Positions 32,091 to 40,516 of a stretch of DNA of 64,000 nt are shown here, in pieces. Made by a program: the position numbers and the translations under genes. Numbering within the stretch: position 1 is the first letter of the stretch; every line of letters starts with the position of its first letter. The stretch comes from Bacteriovoracia bacterium (GTDB lineage: Bacteria > Bdellovibrionota > Bacteriovoracia > Bacteriovoracales > Bacteriovoracaceae), in NCBI GenBank assembly GCA_030431635.1, contig JAUIIL010000002.1, forward strand, positions 62,001 through 126,000. Direction: 5' to 3'. Under the pieces are notes generated by a model, which was not told where the DNA came from, searched no databases, and worked only from the letters and a program-made list of their open reading frames with translations.

Positions 32091-33008
32091 ATGTCTGTTG
32101 AGCATTTACAAGTACTTAGAAGCATCGTTGAAGAAGGAAGTTTTAGGGCCGCGTCTCAAAAGTTGCACAAGGCCCAATCGGCCGTGAGCTATAGTATTAA
32201 GACTCTAGAACAACTTCACGGGTTTCAAATTTTTTCTAGGGAAAAATATAGGCCAGAGCTAACAGCTCATGGAAAAGTCTTTTACAAAAAAGCTCTCAAG
32301 GTATTGCGTTCTCATGAGGAGCTTGAGCAATTCTCGCAAACCTTGGCCTTGAATCATGAAGCGAAGGTGAGTTTAAGTTTTTCACTATTAGCAGAATTAG
32401 GTCCAATCCTTCAAGCTTCTAAAACATTTATGCAAAATTTTAAACAAACAGAGCTTGAGTTAAAAATGGAAGTTCTCTCTGGTGAGAAAATGGTTTTAAA
32501 TGATATCGTTGATATGGCCATTGTTGAAGAATTAGAACAGATGGATGAATTTGATAGTATTAGGTTATCAAGTGTTCAAATGCCTATTGTAATCAGTTCA
32601 GATTGCTCTCTTATTCAGGATATGAATGAAGAGAGTTTGTTTCAAATTCCTCAAATTATTATAAGAAGCACAATAGAAAAAAGCCAAGACAAAGGAGTTA
32701 TTAAAGATGCTTCGTTTTGGTATGTGAATGATATGAGAACAAAGAAAAAAATGATCCTAGAAGGAGTTGGTTGGGGAAGTCTCCCATTACATTATGTCGA
32801 GAGCGAATTAAACAAAGGAACTCTCACTGAAATACATTTTTTAAAATCAGAGCGAACAAATGTAAATCTCTATCTGATTCGTAAAAGAAAAAAGATAAAG
32901 GGAAGAGGGCAAGAGTTCTTATGGGAAAATTTAATAAAAGCTTGTGCCGAACTTAATGAGAAGAGAGAAGCTCAAAACCAAATTCTTCAAGAAGAAGAGA
33001 AAGCTTAA
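32091..33008 (+). CDS. LysR-family transcriptional regulator
   Basis: 305 residues. The N-terminal winged helix-turn-helix is clear: VLRSIVEEGSFRAASQKLHKAQSAVSYSIKTLE, followed by the linker helix LTAHGKVFYKKALKVL. The effector-binding domain follows at about residues 90-290 with low conservation. Divergent transcription from the DoxX-pirin genes and the T-N11-A box suggest that it controls them. The last 56 bp overlap the convergent maf gene. Confidence 0.9.
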   Translation: MSVEHLQVLRSIVEEGSFRAASQKLHKAQSAVSYSIKTLEQLHGFQIFSREKYRPELTAHGKVFYKKALKVLRSHEELEQFSQTLALNHEAKVSLSFSLLAELGPILQASKTFMQNFKQTELELKMEVLSGEKMVLNDIVDMAIVEELEQMDEFDSIRLSSVQMPIVISSDCSLIQDMNEESLFQIPQIIIRSTIEKSQDKGVIKDASFWYVNDMRTKKKMILEGVGWGSLPLHYVESELNKGTLTEIHFLKSERTNVNLYLIRKRKKIKGRGQEFLWENLIKACAELNEKREAQNQILQEEEKA

Positions 33009-33540
33009 TAAGAGGTAAACCAGTCACTGCGCTTTGATCGTTACATTCGACTTTTTCAAATAAAGAAATTCCATGCTCTTCAAACTTGTAAGAACCAGCA
33101 CAGTCAAAAGGCTTATCTTTATTGATATAGTTAGCGATTTGCTGGGGGGTTAAGGCCTTCATATGTAAAACGGTATGATGAGTATGCATTTGTTTTCTTA
33201 ATTTATTCACGATGCAAAAGGAAGTATAGAGGTTGTGCTTTTTAGATTGAAGACTTTCTAGTTGGCGTTGAGCTTTTTCAATCGTTCCGGGTTTACTGAG
33301 GATTTCACCTTCAAGACTCACAACCTGATCCGAGCCAATAACTGTTGCTTCTGGATATTTTTTTAAGACTGCTAGAGCTTTCTCTTCAGCCAGAGTTGTT
33401 GATAGTAATTCTGGTTCGTGGATATGAGATTTGAAATCACTTTCATCTATTTCTGGAGGTACAATTTCAAAATTGTTGATGATTCTCTCAAGAAGTTTTT
33501 TTCTATAGATAGAGGAACTAGCAAGAATGAGAGTGGACAT
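32953..33540 (-). CDS. maf: Maf-like nucleotide pyrophosphatase
   Basis: 195 residues. Family motifs: LILASSSIYRKKLLE near the N-terminus, the catalytic-acid block TVIGSDQVV, ILSKPGTIEKAQRQL, FDCAGSYKFEEHG and GLPLIKL. Maf proteins hydrolyse non-canonical or methylated nucleoside triphosphates, such as dTTP/UTP or m7GTP, to monophosphates. Its 3' end overlaps the convergent LysR gene by 56 bp. The start codon directly abuts the stop of the deoC gene upstream (33540/33541). Confidence 0.95.
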   Translation of the reverse strand: MSTLILASSSIYRKKLLERIINNFEIVPPEIDESDFKSHIHEPELLSTTLAEEKALAVLKKYPEATVIGSDQVVSLEGEILSKPGTIEKAQRQLESLQSKKHNLYTSFCIVNKLRKQMHTHHTVLHMKALTPQQIANYINKDKPFDCAGSYKFEEHGISLFEKVECNDQSAVTGLPLIKLSLLLEEFGFELLSSH

Positions 33541-34209
33541 TTAATAGCTCTCTGTTGAACTTTGGTTTTGCATAATGGCTACCCCTGAGCTCATCCCGAG
33601 CCGGCTTGCTCCGGCTTCTATCATGGCGATAGCTGTTGCTTGATCTCTAATGCCTCCACTGGCCTTAACTTTAACTCTGGCAGAAGTCTTCTCGTTTAAT
33701 AACTTCACATCCTCTATGGAGGCACCAGCAGAAGAGAAACCAGTTGAGGTTTTGATAAAATCAGCTCCTGCATTACTAACGGCTTTACATGCCATAACTT
33801 TTTCATCTTTATCAAGGAGTGATGTTTCGATAATGACTTTCAGAATGGCATCTTTTGAATGGCAAATTTCACATATTGATTTAATTTCATTGGTAATAAA
33901 AGTCAGGTTTTTATTTTTTAGTTCTCCAATATTTAAAACCATATCAATTTCTTGGGCTCCATCTAACAGAGCTTGTTTTGTTTCTGCAATTTTGATTTCA
34001 GTGGTATTTGCACCAAGAGGAAATCCAATAACAGTACAAACCTTCACTTGTGAGTCTCTTAATATTTTCTTAACTTCACGAACATAATAAGGATTAATGC
34101 AGACACTAAAAAAATTATATTCCATTGCTTCATGGCAAATCTTTTTTATCTCATCTTCTGTTGACTCTGGTTTTAATAAAGTATGATCGATATATTGGTT
34201 AAGTTTCAT
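33541..34209 (-). CDS. deoC: Deoxyribose-phosphate aldolase
   Basis: 222 residues from ATG 34209; a longer in-frame reading to 34269 would add an unrelated 20-residue tail overlapping the upstream gene. The TIM barrel has the Schiff-base lysine in GADFIKTSTGFSSAGA, another Lys in RVKVKASGGIRD and the substrate-site ITSLLDKD-like KVIIETSLLD. The enzyme cleaves 2-deoxyribose-5-phosphate to acetaldehyde and glyceraldehyde-3-phosphate. It belongs to a leftward run of closely spaced genes (lipA, lipB, the exported protein, deoC, maf). Confidence 0.96.
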   Translation of the reverse strand: MKLNQYIDHTLLKPESTEDEIKKICHEAMEYNFFSVCINPYYVREVKKILRDSQVKVCTVIGFPLGANTTEIKIAETKQALLDGAQEIDMVLNIGELKNKNLTFITNEIKSICEICHSKDAILKVIIETSLLDKDEKVMACKAVSNAGADFIKTSTGFSSAGASIEDVKLLNEKTSARVKVKASGGIRDQATAIAMIEAGASRLGMSSGVAIMQNQSSTESY

Positions 34210-34226
34210 GAGAACTAGATTATCAT

Positions 34227-35498
34227 CTAAAAGAAAGAAAGAAAAGGGAAGCCAACCGATAGTCCCCACATTGAAGCTTCCTGCTCATCGTTATCTTTAT
34301 TTTCCCAGGAAATATAGTTAATTTCGTAAAAGATTTTTTTCCCAAATCTTAACCATACGTTCTTATAAAAATTGGCATTACCAGGATCAATAAACCCTCC
34401 AATGGCCATACTATAATTCTTAAGACCAAAAGGATGCTTGTATACCATTTCTAATCCTTGGGGAAGCATTAACTCACTAATTGTCGGTGTGCCTGGGTCA
34501 AAGCGATAAGAAACATGCTGAACTCCAATGAGTGCAGTAAAAAGAAGTCTTCTGTCTAAAATTAAGGCCAAATCATAAGCATAATAAAGACCAAAATTAT
34601 TAAAATAAGATTTTTGCCAGACAAGAGCATCAAAAAAACGCAAGGAGTTTGATTGGTCAAAATCAAGCTTGCCATAAAACATAAATGAAGGAGCAACTTT
34701 ATCGGAGGATTTTTCGGATTCAGAGTTTGAAGAAGTAAATTCGTAAGGCCCTAGACCTAATGCTGTTTTTAATCGATGGTAGCGAGAAGGGATTTTCGCA
34801 GAGATTTCAACATATTTAATTTGTCCAGTATGGGGATTAATAACTTTAGTCTTAATAGGGTGGCTTTCAAAAAATACACTAATGTAGGGACCTGTGGAGT
34901 TATCAAGAAGCTGATGATTGGCCGACATCCAAATAATCTCCACCATCTTTTTTTGTTTTCCAAATTCTCCAATGTTTGAACTTCGGCAGCCAAGGGAGAG
35001 AAAATCATTTTCTAATCCTTTGATTTCAACAAAGTATTGGGCACAAGAATAGTCAATCAAATGTGCTTCTCTATCTGAAGCTACTCTTTTCGCTTTAACT
35101 TTAATTTCTCCTAGCTTCTTGTTGCCATCAAAAACTTCTATAGGTTTAGACTGATAAAGTGATACGTAAAACTCAATATGAGCTTTTTGACTAATAGATT
35201 GCATAATCAGAGATTTCTTTTCATAACGAATATGAAGATCTTTAGCTCCATCTTCAATGCGAATAGCGATTCTTCCTCTTGGGATGAGAAGAACGTCTTC
35301 ATCACGAACCCATTCGATAGTGTTCTTAATTAGTTTTGCTGTTACTTTTACTCCTGGAACGTTAACAACTGTTTCAAAGTCAGATGTAAAAAGATCGATT
35401 CTCTCCTCTGCTATTTGAACATTTCCAAATGAAATGGAAGCTCTACTTTGTTGGATAGATAATATTGATAAGATGAGGGAAATGAGCAATTTAAGCAT
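34227..35498 (-). CDS. Exported protein of unknown function, probably outer-membrane or periplasmic
   Basis: 423 residues from ATG 35498. It shares one base with the lipB stop in a TAATG junction, while the reading from 35510 has no support. A signal peptide (MLKLLISLILSILSIQQSRAS) comes first. The mature part is beta-rich with many aromatic residues and alternating hydrophobicity, and it ends in F (VGFPFLSFF), all features of an outer-membrane barrel, but I recognise no family. The N-terminal 150 residues look like a surface or beta-sandwich domain. Tight spacing to lipB and deoC suggests co-transcription. Confidence 0.65.
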   Translation of the reverse strand: MLKLLISLILSILSIQQSRASISFGNVQIAEERIDLFTSDFETVVNVPGVKVTAKLIKNTIEWVRDEDVLLIPRGRIAIRIEDGAKDLHIRYEKKSLIMQSISQKAHIEFYVSLYQSKPIEVFDGNKKLGEIKVKAKRVASDREAHLIDYSCAQYFVEIKGLENDFLSLGCRSSNIGEFGKQKKMVEIIWMSANHQLLDNSTGPYISVFFESHPIKTKVINPHTGQIKYVEISAKIPSRYHRLKTALGLGPYEFTSSNSESEKSSDKVAPSFMFYGKLDFDQSNSLRFFDALVWQKSYFNNFGLYYAYDLALILDRRLLFTALIGVQHVSYRFDPGTPTISELMLPQGLEMVYKHPFGLKNYSMAIGGFIDPGNANFYKNVWLRFGKKIFYEINYISWENKDNDEQEASMWGLSVGFPFLSFF

Positions 35499-36199
35499 TA
35501 TTGACTCCAAAAAGAAGTTTCAAGTTGTCTTAAAAAAGCTTCTTGGAAATCACTACGTTTAAGAGAAGAATTTGATTTGATAAGAGATTGTAGATCAATA
35601 TATTGCAAAGGAGATATCCCACAAGGACTAAGATTAACTAAAGCATCAAGCATTTTTTTATCAAACTGAAGGTTAAGGGCCATTCCATGGTATGTAATGT
35701 AGCGCTCAGTTGCCATTCCAATAGAGGCCAATTTTTTTTCTCCAGACCATAGGCCTAACAGATCTCGATGATAATCGAGGTTATTAATTTGATACAACTC
35801 GCTACAAACGTTTTTCACTAAATCCATCATTCCATAAATAACTTTTTTCATCGTAAAATTTTGAGAATCAAGTTTTAAAATAGGATAAACAATAAATTGA
35901 CCAGGGTAGTGAAAAGTAAGCCCACCACCTCTTGCTATTTGATGAAGCTTGAAAGGAAGGTTTTGGGAATCATCAAAATCTTTAAGAGAGAGTTCTTGTC
36001 CTTTTTTGGCCTTTTGCAGACCACGTCCATGGGTAAAAAGATGAGGATGAGAACAAATAACCATGAATCGTTGTTGAGGGTTTTTTTGAACTTCAGAAAT
36101 AAGGTCTTTTTGAAACTCTAAGCACTCAAGATAATCCCAGTTCTCTTTAACGTATAATGTAAGTCGATTGATTTGAATTTTTTCGATATTAAAGTTCAT
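35498..36199 (-). CDS. lipB: Lipoate (octanoyl) transferase LipB
   Basis: 233 residues. LipB transfers octanoyl groups from acyl carrier protein to apo-lipoyl proteins. Key blocks: FTHGRGLQKAKK, RGGGLTFHYPGQFIVYPI (substrate pocket), KLASIGMATERYITYHGMALN with the conserved catalytic Lys (GEKKLASIG), and the catalytic Cys in LSPCGI. The start overlaps lipA by 11 bp and the stop overlaps the next start by one base, so it is translated with its neighbours. ACP is supplied by the acpP gene further along. Confidence 0.96.
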   Translation of the reverse strand: MNFNIEKIQINRLTLYVKENWDYLECLEFQKDLISEVQKNPQQRFMVICSHPHLFTHGRGLQKAKKGQELSLKDFDDSQNLPFKLHQIARGGGLTFHYPGQFIVYPILKLDSQNFTMKKVIYGMMDLVKNVCSELYQINNLDYHRDLLGLWSGEKKLASIGMATERYITYHGMALNLQFDKKMLDALVNLSPCGISPLQYIDLQSLIKSNSSLKRSDFQEAFLRQLETSFWSQ

Positions 36200-37088
36200 G
36201 TCCTTGGGCCTTAAGGTAGTTTAGATAGTCACCTGCTTTATATGAGCTTCTGACCAAAGGGCCTGAAGCCACAAATTTAAACCCTAGTTTATAGGCCATT
36301 CTTTTTAATTCGCTAAATTCATCTGGAGTATAAAACCTTTCAACACTTAAGTGTCTTCTTGTAGGCTGTTGGTATTGTCCTATCGTTACGATATCACAAT
36401 CTACCTTACGCAAATCCTCTAAGGTTTCTTGAATCTCTTGCCAAGTTTCTCCAAGTCCCACCATTAATGATGTTTTTGTTGCTATCTGGGGATAGTGTTT
36501 TTTATAAAAGCTCAAACAATTAAGAGTTGTTTCATAACTGGCCCGTCGATCACGAACAGGATGGGTAAGTCTTTTCACTGTTTCCATATTCTGAGCAATG
36601 ACAAAAGGATTACTCTTGGCCAGCGTGTGCATATGTTCTTCAATACCATTAAAATCAGGAATGAGAACTTCAACTTTTACTTTGGGATGATCTTGATGAA
36701 TTTTTTCTACAACTGAAGCAAAGTGACTTGAACCGAAATCTGAGAGATCATCCCTATCAACACTTGTGACGACCAAGTAGTTAAGATTCATTGTCCCAAC
36801 CATCTCTGAGGTATTTTGAATTTCGTCTGGATTAATAAACCCTTTAGGGTTGCCCGTTTTGACATGGCAGAACTTGCACGCTCTTGTACAAGTATCACCA
36901 AGAATCATAACAGTCGCTGTTCTTGAGGCCCAGCATTCAGAAAGGTTAGGGCAACGGGCTTCTTCACAAACAGTAAAAAGTCCCTTTTGCCTTAGTTTGC
37001 TTTTTATGTCGTTGTAATCTCCACCTTTAGGGAGTTTTACTTTAAGCCAACTTGGTTTTTGAGTACTTATCGAATTTTCAACGGCCAT
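36189..37088 (-). CDS. lipA: Lipoyl synthase LipA
   Basis: 299 residues. The radical-SAM cluster is CTRACKFC (CxxxCxxC) and the auxiliary N-terminal cluster is CEEARCPNLSECW (Cx4Cx5C). Other marks are SVDRDDL, EVLIPDF, RRASYETTL and the C-terminal SSYKAG with the conserved Arg-Ser-Ser serine motif (PLVRSSYKAG). The enzyme inserts two sulfurs into the octanoyl chain, and LipB overlapping it supplies the acyl group. The pair serves lipoyl-dependent complexes such as the E1-containing dehydrogenase encoded near 46.5 kb. Confidence 0.97.
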   Translation of the reverse strand: MAVENSISTQKPSWLKVKLPKGGDYNDIKSKLRQKGLFTVCEEARCPNLSECWASRTATVMILGDTCTRACKFCHVKTGNPKGFINPDEIQNTSEMVGTMNLNYLVVTSVDRDDLSDFGSSHFASVVEKIHQDHPKVKVEVLIPDFNGIEEHMHTLAKSNPFVIAQNMETVKRLTHPVRDRRASYETTLNCLSFYKKHYPQIATKTSLMVGLGETWQEIQETLEDLRKVDCDIVTIGQYQQPTRRHLSVERFYTPDEFSELKRMAYKLGFKFVASGPLVRSSYKAGDYLNYLKAQGHEL

Positions 37089-37097
37089 TTAAATAAA

Positions 37098-37214
37098 CTA
37101 TTTCTTGGTTTTTTTATCCAGCCACATTAATAGAACAAAAATAAGCATAAAGCTAACTAAACTTATTGGGATTAGGTATGCGGCCCAAGAGTTGGCCAAG
37201 TTTGATGCGTCCAT
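37098..37214 (-). CDS. Single-pass 38-residue membrane protein
   Basis: A 38-residue frame between lipA and the ABC ATPase gene, with ATG at 37214 preceded by GGAG (in AAAGGAGATTTTATG). The sequence starts MDASNLANSWAAYLIPISLV, then a hydrophobic span (SFMLIFVLLMW), ending in a basic tail LDKKTKK. One N-out/C-in transmembrane helix. Very short CcoQ-like subunits of respiratory complexes have similar layouts, but no specific match can be claimed. A good ribosome binding site and a polar distribution of charges support it as real. Confidence 0.6.
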   Translation of the reverse strand: MDASNLANSWAAYLIPISLVSFMLIFVLLMWLDKKTKK

Positions 37215-37326
37215 AAAATCTCCTTTCAAAGCATTATACATTGCTTGGGTCCAAAAAATAAGCAGGTTTTAAGAATAATAAAAAGAGTGATTTGTGCGCC
37301 GCCTCCCTTGCTGTTGCTCAAAAAAG

Positions 37327-38307
37327 CTATAGAGCAGGGAGAAAATGAATCTTGTCTCTCTCAAGTGTGATAAAGACTACTTCTTCAACGTTCTTAGTTG
37401 TTCTCATCAAAATTTCCTGTTCCCCAACTTCAAGTAGATGCAAGTAGCTCTGTCCTTCAAAAAAAGTTTTAATCTTTTTCGCTCTAATTCCATTTCCCTC
37501 ATCAGTTTCAAGTATATTTTCAGGTCTCACGAGAAAGTTTAAAAAATTCTCTTTAGAATTACTGACTTCAATTTCACCAAAAAGTGTTTTGATTTTTTGT
37601 TGATTAATTTTTTCTCCAACAATAACGTTGGTTCTTCCAGTGAATTGGGCCACAAAAAGATTCGCTGGATGAAAGTAAATCTCTTCAGGAGAAGCGACCT
37701 GTTGAACCTCTCCATAATTCATAATGACCATCCGGTCGCTAAAGCTAAAAGCGTTTTTAAAATCATGACTAACCCAAATGACACCAATGTTTTTTGACTT
37801 TAACTCAGGAAAGAGTAATTGGGATATCTCGTAACGAAGAGTTTCATCCAGATGTCCAAAGGGTTCGTCTAGTAAAAGAAAATCAGGTCCTTGTATGAGA
37901 GCACTGATTAAATGCACTCTCTGCTTTTGGCCGGCCGAGAGGCTTGCTAAAGGGTTTTCTATTTCATTCGTGAGATCAAAAAAATCAAGCCAATATCGAA
38001 TTCCTTCAAGGGATAAATGATGAGGTTGAATTGAATAAGCTAGGAGGGTATCCAGTACATTTTTACTGGGCTCAAACTGAAAAATTTGTCCAAGTTTAAT
38101 AATCTTATTTTCTCTGATTAGAATTTGACCTGAATCAATTTTGAGATCATTACTCAGAGCATTGAGAAGAGTAGTCTTTCCAGCTCCACTAGGGCCCACA
38201 AGGGCAGTAACATGAGACCTGTTAAACTCTAAGTTAACGTTTCTGAGGCCATGAATTCCTCTCTTATCATAAAGTAATTTGAGGTTAATAAGTTCAATTT
38301 TCTTCAT
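37327..38307 (-). CDS. ABC transporter ATP-binding protein with C-terminal TOBE-like domain
   Basis: 326 residues. Walker A GPSGAGKTT, signature LSAGQKQRV, Walker B DFLLLDEPFGHLD and the H-switch WVSHDF are intact. Residues about 235-326 are the C-terminal beta-rich TOBE domain (LVRPENILETDEG) seen in polyamine, sulfate, molybdate and iron importers. The overall make-up matches FbpC/PotA/CysA-type importer ATPases. No permease or binding-protein genes are adjacent, so it is an orphan subunit here. Confidence 0.9.
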   Translation of the reverse strand: MKKIELINLKLLYDKRGIHGLRNVNLEFNRSHVTALVGPSGAGKTTLLNALSNDLKIDSGQILIRENKIIKLGQIFQFEPSKNVLDTLLAYSIQPHHLSLEGIRYWLDFFDLTNEIENPLASLSAGQKQRVHLISALIQGPDFLLLDEPFGHLDETLRYEISQLLFPELKSKNIGVIWVSHDFKNAFSFSDRMVIMNYGEVQQVASPEEIYFHPANLFVAQFTGRTNVIVGEKINQQKIKTLFGEIEVSNSKENFLNFLVRPENILETDEGNGIRAKKIKTFFEGQSYLHLLEVGEQEILMRTTKNVEEVVFITLERDKIHFLPAL

Positions 38308-38391
38308 AAGCTGGCATAAAAATCCAAAATAGACGATAAGTAAAGGGCCATGATAGGGTGGGCTAAAGTAATTATAATAGGGGAGAATTTC

Positions 38392-39324
38392 ATGACCTTA
38401 ACTCAGCTCAAATATATCATTGCTGTGTCTGAAACATTGCACTTTGCTGAAGCTGCTAAAAAATGCTTTGTGACTCAGCCAACTTTGAGCATGCAGATAC
38501 AAAAATTAGAAGACTGGTTACAGGTTAAAATTTTCGATAGAAGTAAATCTCCTGTTCAAATGACAGAGGTGGGGAAAAAGGTTGTCTCTCAAGCGAAAGA
38601 GATTCTTAAAGAGTCTGAAAGGCTTGAGGAGCTAGTGAAGGAAGAGCGTGGTGACATCAGTGGAAACTTTAGGCTTGGTATCATCCCTACCATTGCACCC
38701 TATCTTGTTCCTTTATTTCTAAAAGAATTCTCAGAAGCTTTTCCTAAAGTTAAGCTAAAGATAGAAGAGATGAAAACCCGCGATATATTGGAACTTTTGC
38801 AAAAAGAGCATATTGATGCAGGAATTTTAGCAACTCCTGTTTCCAATAAAGAGATAAAAAAAGATGTTCTATACTATGAACCATTCCATGCTTTTATTTC
38901 ACCCACTCATCAGCTTGCTGAAAAGACAAGAATTACAGAAGATGACTTAGACGTTAAGGATGCGTGGTTACTAGAAGAAGGACATTGCTTTAGGGACCAG
39001 ATGCTTAAAATTTGTCATAATACAGATAGGAGTGAATACCGAAATGTTACTTTCTCCAGTGGTTCACTTGAAACAGTAAAAAATATGGTAAAAACAACTC
39101 CTAGTTTTACTCTACTTCCACATTTGGCCACTCAGAACTTAAGTGACTACGATAAATCACTGGTAAAAAGATTCTCAGGAGAGATTCCAACAAGAGAGAT
39201 TAGTATTGTTTCTTCTCCGAACTTGGCAAGACAGACAATTTTAAAATCACTGAAGGATGTCATTATTCACAATATGCCAGAGAACTTAGTTCACGAAAAA
39301 GGGATTGTTATTCCAGTTGAGTAG
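38392..39324 (+). CDS. oxyR: OxyR peroxide-sensing LysR-type regulator
   Basis: 310 residues from ATG 38392, which has GGGGAG 6 nt upstream; an upstream frame to 38350 lacks support. N-terminal helix-turn-helix: LKYIIAVSETLHFAEAAKKCFVTQPTLS. With this start, the redox pair falls exactly at C199 (EEGHCFRDQ) and C208 (MLKICHN), the same numbers as in E. coli OxyR, where they form the peroxide-induced disulfide. This identity is a strong call. It turns on antioxidant genes. The 3' end overlaps the convergent MFS gene by 17 bp. Confidence 0.97.
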   Translation: MTLTQLKYIIAVSETLHFAEAAKKCFVTQPTLSMQIQKLEDWLQVKIFDRSKSPVQMTEVGKKVVSQAKEILKESERLEELVKEERGDISGNFRLGIIPTIAPYLVPLFLKEFSEAFPKVKLKIEEMKTRDILELLQKEHIDAGILATPVSNKEIKKDVLYYEPFHAFISPTHQLAEKTRITEDDLDVKDAWLLEEGHCFRDQMLKICHNTDRSEYRNVTFSSGSLETVKNMVKTTPSFTLLPHLATQNLSDYDKSLVKRFSGEIPTREISIVSSPNLARQTILKSLKDVIIHNMPENLVHEKGIVIPVE

Positions 39325-40516
39325 GTTTTTTTATTAAAGAGAGTCCAATTAAAACACCAATAAGACTAGCTCCGATTGCAATATAGCCGAGCTCATTATA
39401 ATTGAGAATTTTCCCTTCTGTGTTCTCTCTAAGAATTTCACCACCTAAAAAAGAAGAAAGTCCAACAGCAAGTTGCTGAGAAGATGAAGAGAGGGCCATG
39501 AAGCTTCCGCGTGTTTTAGATAGAACTCTGGATAACATCAAAGTCATTGATGGAACATTTCTTCCAGAGACCATGCTCATAAAAAAACAAGTAACGAGAA
39601 TCACCTGCCAAAAAGGACGAGGAGATAAATGAGTGATAAGTAGAATAGGAGCAAAAGATAGACAAGAGATAATAATAAAGAGTTTTTCTGCTCCAAAGCG
39701 ATCTGTTAATTTTCCAATAAACTGGGAGGTGGCAAAAGTCAGTAATCCTCCGAAAAAATAAATATAAGGTAGTTCATCTTCCTGAATCCCTATATTTTTA
39801 ACCATAAAGGGAGCAATGTAGGGAATAACAAAAAAGATAGCAAACATATAAGTTTGAAGAAGAAAAAATGCATTTAAGTGATTTTTATTCAAAAGGATCT
39901 CTTTTAATGTATCGAGGGGACGAAAATCAAAACTTCTTTTATTTTGAGCAGGAGGAAGAGAAACAAAAGCAAAAACAGCAAACATTAAACTTAAAGCAAC
40001 AATGAAAATAAAAGGAGATTGCCAACCAAATTGATTAGCGATCATAAGCCCAAGAGGAACTCCAGCAACGGAAGCAATCGGAAAAGATGTCATCACAATA
40101 CCTAGTGCGCTCCCTCTTCTTTGAGGTGGAACATAATCAGCAACCATTGCAAAAACAGTTGCTCCAAAAAGTCCCCCAAAGCCCCCTGCGATAATCCGAG
40201 CTCCCATAAGAGTTTCATAGCTATTAGCGAGAGCGCAGAAAACAGTTCCTAGAATGAAGCCTAAGAAAAGAAGAAGCATAAAGTTTTTACGTTCATAGCG
40301 CTCAGTCACAAAGGTTCCCAAAAGGCTAAAAAAACCAGCGCTCACAGTATAAGCCGATACAAGTCTTGCAAACTCACTAGAAGAAATATGAAGAGAGCGA
40401 ATAAGCATAGGTCCTAACGGCATCATGATAACAAAATCTAAAACATGACAAACCTGAACGAGAGTTAAAAGAATGACAATGAGTCTTTCTTTTTTTTGAA
40501 AATCAGGATTATTCAC
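39308..40516 (-). CDS. MFS efflux transporter (DHA1-like)
   Basis: 402 residues with 12 expected helices. Major facilitator features include FVIMMPLGPMLIRSLHISSSEFARLVSAYT, the loop-2/3 motif A form GTFVTERYERKNFML, GSALGIVMTSFPIASVAGVPLG, and a second half with QFIGKLTDRFGAEK. This is the arrangement of sugar-efflux and drug-efflux DHA1 proteins (YdhP/AraJ group). The start is GTG at 40516, abutting the astD stop at 40517, so it is in the astD unit. Possible role: export of an amino-acid intermediate. Confidence 0.85.
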   Translation of the reverse strand: MNNPDFQKKERLIVILLTLVQVCHVLDFVIMMPLGPMLIRSLHISSSEFARLVSAYTVSAGFFSLLGTFVTERYERKNFMLLLFLGFILGTVFCALANSYETLMGARIIAGGFGGLFGATVFAMVADYVPPQRRGSALGIVMTSFPIASVAGVPLGLMIANQFGWQSPFIFIVALSLMFAVFAFVSLPPAQNKRSFDFRPLDTLKEILLNKNHLNAFFLLQTYMFAIFFVIPYIAPFMVKNIGIQEDELPYIYFFGGLLTFATSQFIGKLTDRFGAEKLFIIISCLSFAPILLITHLSPRPFWQVILVTCFFMSMVSGRNVPSMTLMLSRVLSKTRGSFMALSSSSQQLAVGLSSFLGGEILRENTEGKILNYNELGYIAIGASLIGVLIGLSLIKKPTQLE

